Of a stretch of 14,150 nt of DNA, positions 13,309 to 14,150 are shown one piece after another; within the stretch, counting starts at the first letter, position 1, and every line of letters begins with the position of its first letter. The stretch comes from an uncultured Eubacterium sp. (GTDB lineage: Bacteria > Bacillota > Clostridia > Lachnospirales > Lachnospiraceae). The stretch spans positions 1 through 14,150 of the forward strand of contig CAJUFM010000074.1 of assembly GCA_910585745.1 (NCBI GenBank), in the 5' to 3' direction. The notes below the pieces were generated by a model that did not search any database, had not been told where the DNA came from, and worked only from the letters and a program-made list of their open reading frames with translations. Both the position numbers and the translations under genes were made by a program.

Positions 13309-13896
13309 TTATCTCAATCCATTCGCAAAAACCCATGAATAAAACATTTCCTTAGGAGGTTTTGTGTATTCATAATCAAAACAGGATGGAGTAGTCTCAA
13401 TAATATTTATTGATTGTTCAAGTACTTCTCCGATTGATTTACCTGCAACATCAATTTCTACTTCGTTAATAAGAGGATTTCGCTTAATATTTTTTTCGTT
13501 CATCTTTTTCTGTAATTCAAAATCTATAAGTCCATTATTGGGGCGGTTTCTCATCTGTTCCTGGATTTGATGCAAATCACTGCATACGAGTTTTATCGTG
13601 ATAAAATTAGTTCCTTTAAAAACAATAGGAATATCAGCAGTTCTTAAATCATCAATATCAGATGCGATTATATTTTTATAGCCAAGCCTATGAAAGCACA
13701 TAAGCATTGCCACTTGATTTTCCCAGCAAGTAAGTTCTTCAAGCTCTCCAGACATTGGCTCGCTGCCATCTCGTGAGATAAACTCAGGTACCATATGCTG
13801 TTCTATACACGTCGTTTTATAGTGCTCAAGTAGTCCGTTAGCTAAGGTAGTTTTACCTATACCACTAGCTCCTGTAACAAAAATAAAATCTTTCAT
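13309..13896 (-). CDS. P-loop kinase-like ATPase
   Basis: This 195-aa protein starts MKDFIFVTGASGIGKTTLAN with an unmistakable Walker A at residues 9-16. A second-strand Asp-rich segment IIASDIDDLR lies near 75-84. An Arg-containing lid-like helix (QEQMRNRPNNG) lies near 111-121, after the strand ITIKLVCSD. This is the arrangement of adenylate- or shikimate-kinase-like folds. The C-terminal 40 residues (CFDYEYTKPPKEMF) are not recognised. The substrate is unknown, and it is not closely similar to the other P-loop gene in the window beyond the fold. GGAGG stands 7 nt before the ATG. The gene is AT-rich and appears monocistronic, with a decayed sequence after it. Confidence 0.82.
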   Translation of the reverse strand: MKDFIFVTGASGIGKTTLANGLLEHYKTTCIEQHMVPEFISRDGSEPMSGELEELTCWENQVAMLMCFHRLGYKNIIASDIDDLRTADIPIVFKGTNFITIKLVCSDLHQIQEQMRNRPNNGLIDFELQKKMNEKNIKRNPLINEVEIDVAGKSIGEVLEQSINIIETTPSCFDYEYTKPPKEMFYSWVFANGLR

Positions 13897-14100
13897 ATCT
13901 TTACCTCCACAAATTCCAGTTTATCTATTTAACCCTCTATAAACCCTTTATGAGCCTAACCAAGGGAATCAGACTACAAACCTCTCCAATGCTCAAGCCT
14001 GTCACATGCTGCATCGGGTTAAAGGTTATCAGGATTTTCTTTCAGCAATCCTTTTTTCGGCTGCTGTTGCTGTCCCGAACAGATTTGTTTACTCCTGAAG
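13897..14100. other. non-coding stretch upstream of the right-hand kinase gene
   Basis: No convincing gene is seen on either strand. The minus strand has short open stretches interrupted by several stops, and the plus strand has none of note. The region carries the kinase gene's SD (13904-13908) and presumably its promoter, which I could not place with confidence. Confidence 0.4.
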
Positions 14101-14109
14101 TGCTATACT
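14101..14109 (+). promoter_or_regulatory. possible outward extended -10 promoter at the right edge
   Basis: TGC followed by TATACT (14104-14109) forms an extended -10 on the plus strand. The -35 position (agattt, 17-nt spacer) is poor. The same TGCTATACT string occurs in the promoter at 13032-13040. The gene it would serve lies beyond the window. Confidence 0.4.
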
Positions 14110-14150
14110 AATGTTGTAACAGAAGTGGCTAATAAGATATAATAAATTTA

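Noticed and set aside
1..14150. CRISPR array, tRNA, rRNA or insertion sequence
   Set aside because: No regularly spaced repeats, cloverleaf-like sequence, rRNA core motifs or transposase coding sequence were seen on either strand.

Overview
The window looks like a chromosomal accessory region of a gut-type Firmicute, most likely a Lachnospiraceae-like Clostridium relative. The grounds are strong AGGAGG-type ribosome binding sites, GTG and TTG starts, mixed AT-rich and moderate-GC genes, and the protein families present. No rRNA, tRNA, CRISPR array or complete transposon is visible.

Left part (1-3530). On the minus strand lie a frameshifted PIN-domain gene that runs off the window edge and a MmcQ/YjbR-type gene. 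A plus-strand operon follows: a lipoprotein solute-binding protein, a permease and an ATPase of a polar amino acid ABC importer. It is preceded by a roughly 250-nt leader with three consecutive inverted repeats, and one hairpin loop is exactly complementary to the ten bases just ahead of the first Shine-Dalgarno. The operon ends at a strong symmetrical hairpin shared with the convergent genes.

Centre (3531-11100). Everything is on the minus strand. The main system is a complete four-gene Wadjet locus in the order jetA-jetB-jetC-jetD: a MukF-like kleisin, a MukE-like winged-helix subunit, a MukB-like SMC ATPase and a Toprim-like nuclease. The genes are tightly coupled (a 1-nt gap, a 44-nt overlap and a 4-nt GTGA overlap), and all hallmark motifs are intact. 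Wadjet is an established SMC-type system that recognises and cuts small circular plasmids, so this is a known defence class rather than a new one. By sequence it resembles the Clostridial JetA family (the former DUF5716), not the best-studied type I. A NUDIX hydrolase follows 48 nt downstream and may be co-transcribed. Beyond it is a TPR-type gene broken by a stop codon and a frameshift.

Right part (11100-14150). Upstream of jetA is a patch of gene debris: an unidentified C-terminal remnant, a terminator, and a short relic matching the 3' end of the small P-loop kinase gene found 1.2 kb further on. The likely jetA promoter sits inside that relic. Beyond are a 61-aa 4Fe-4S protein, a YdeI/OmpD-associated family protein, a small P-loop kinase preceded by a 34-aa ORF with a strong promoter and SD, a possible acetyltransferase relic, and a second P-loop kinase. 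A possible plus-strand promoter at the right edge points out of the window. Relics, paralogous fragments and AT-rich single genes around the defence operon fit a recombination-prone accessory island.
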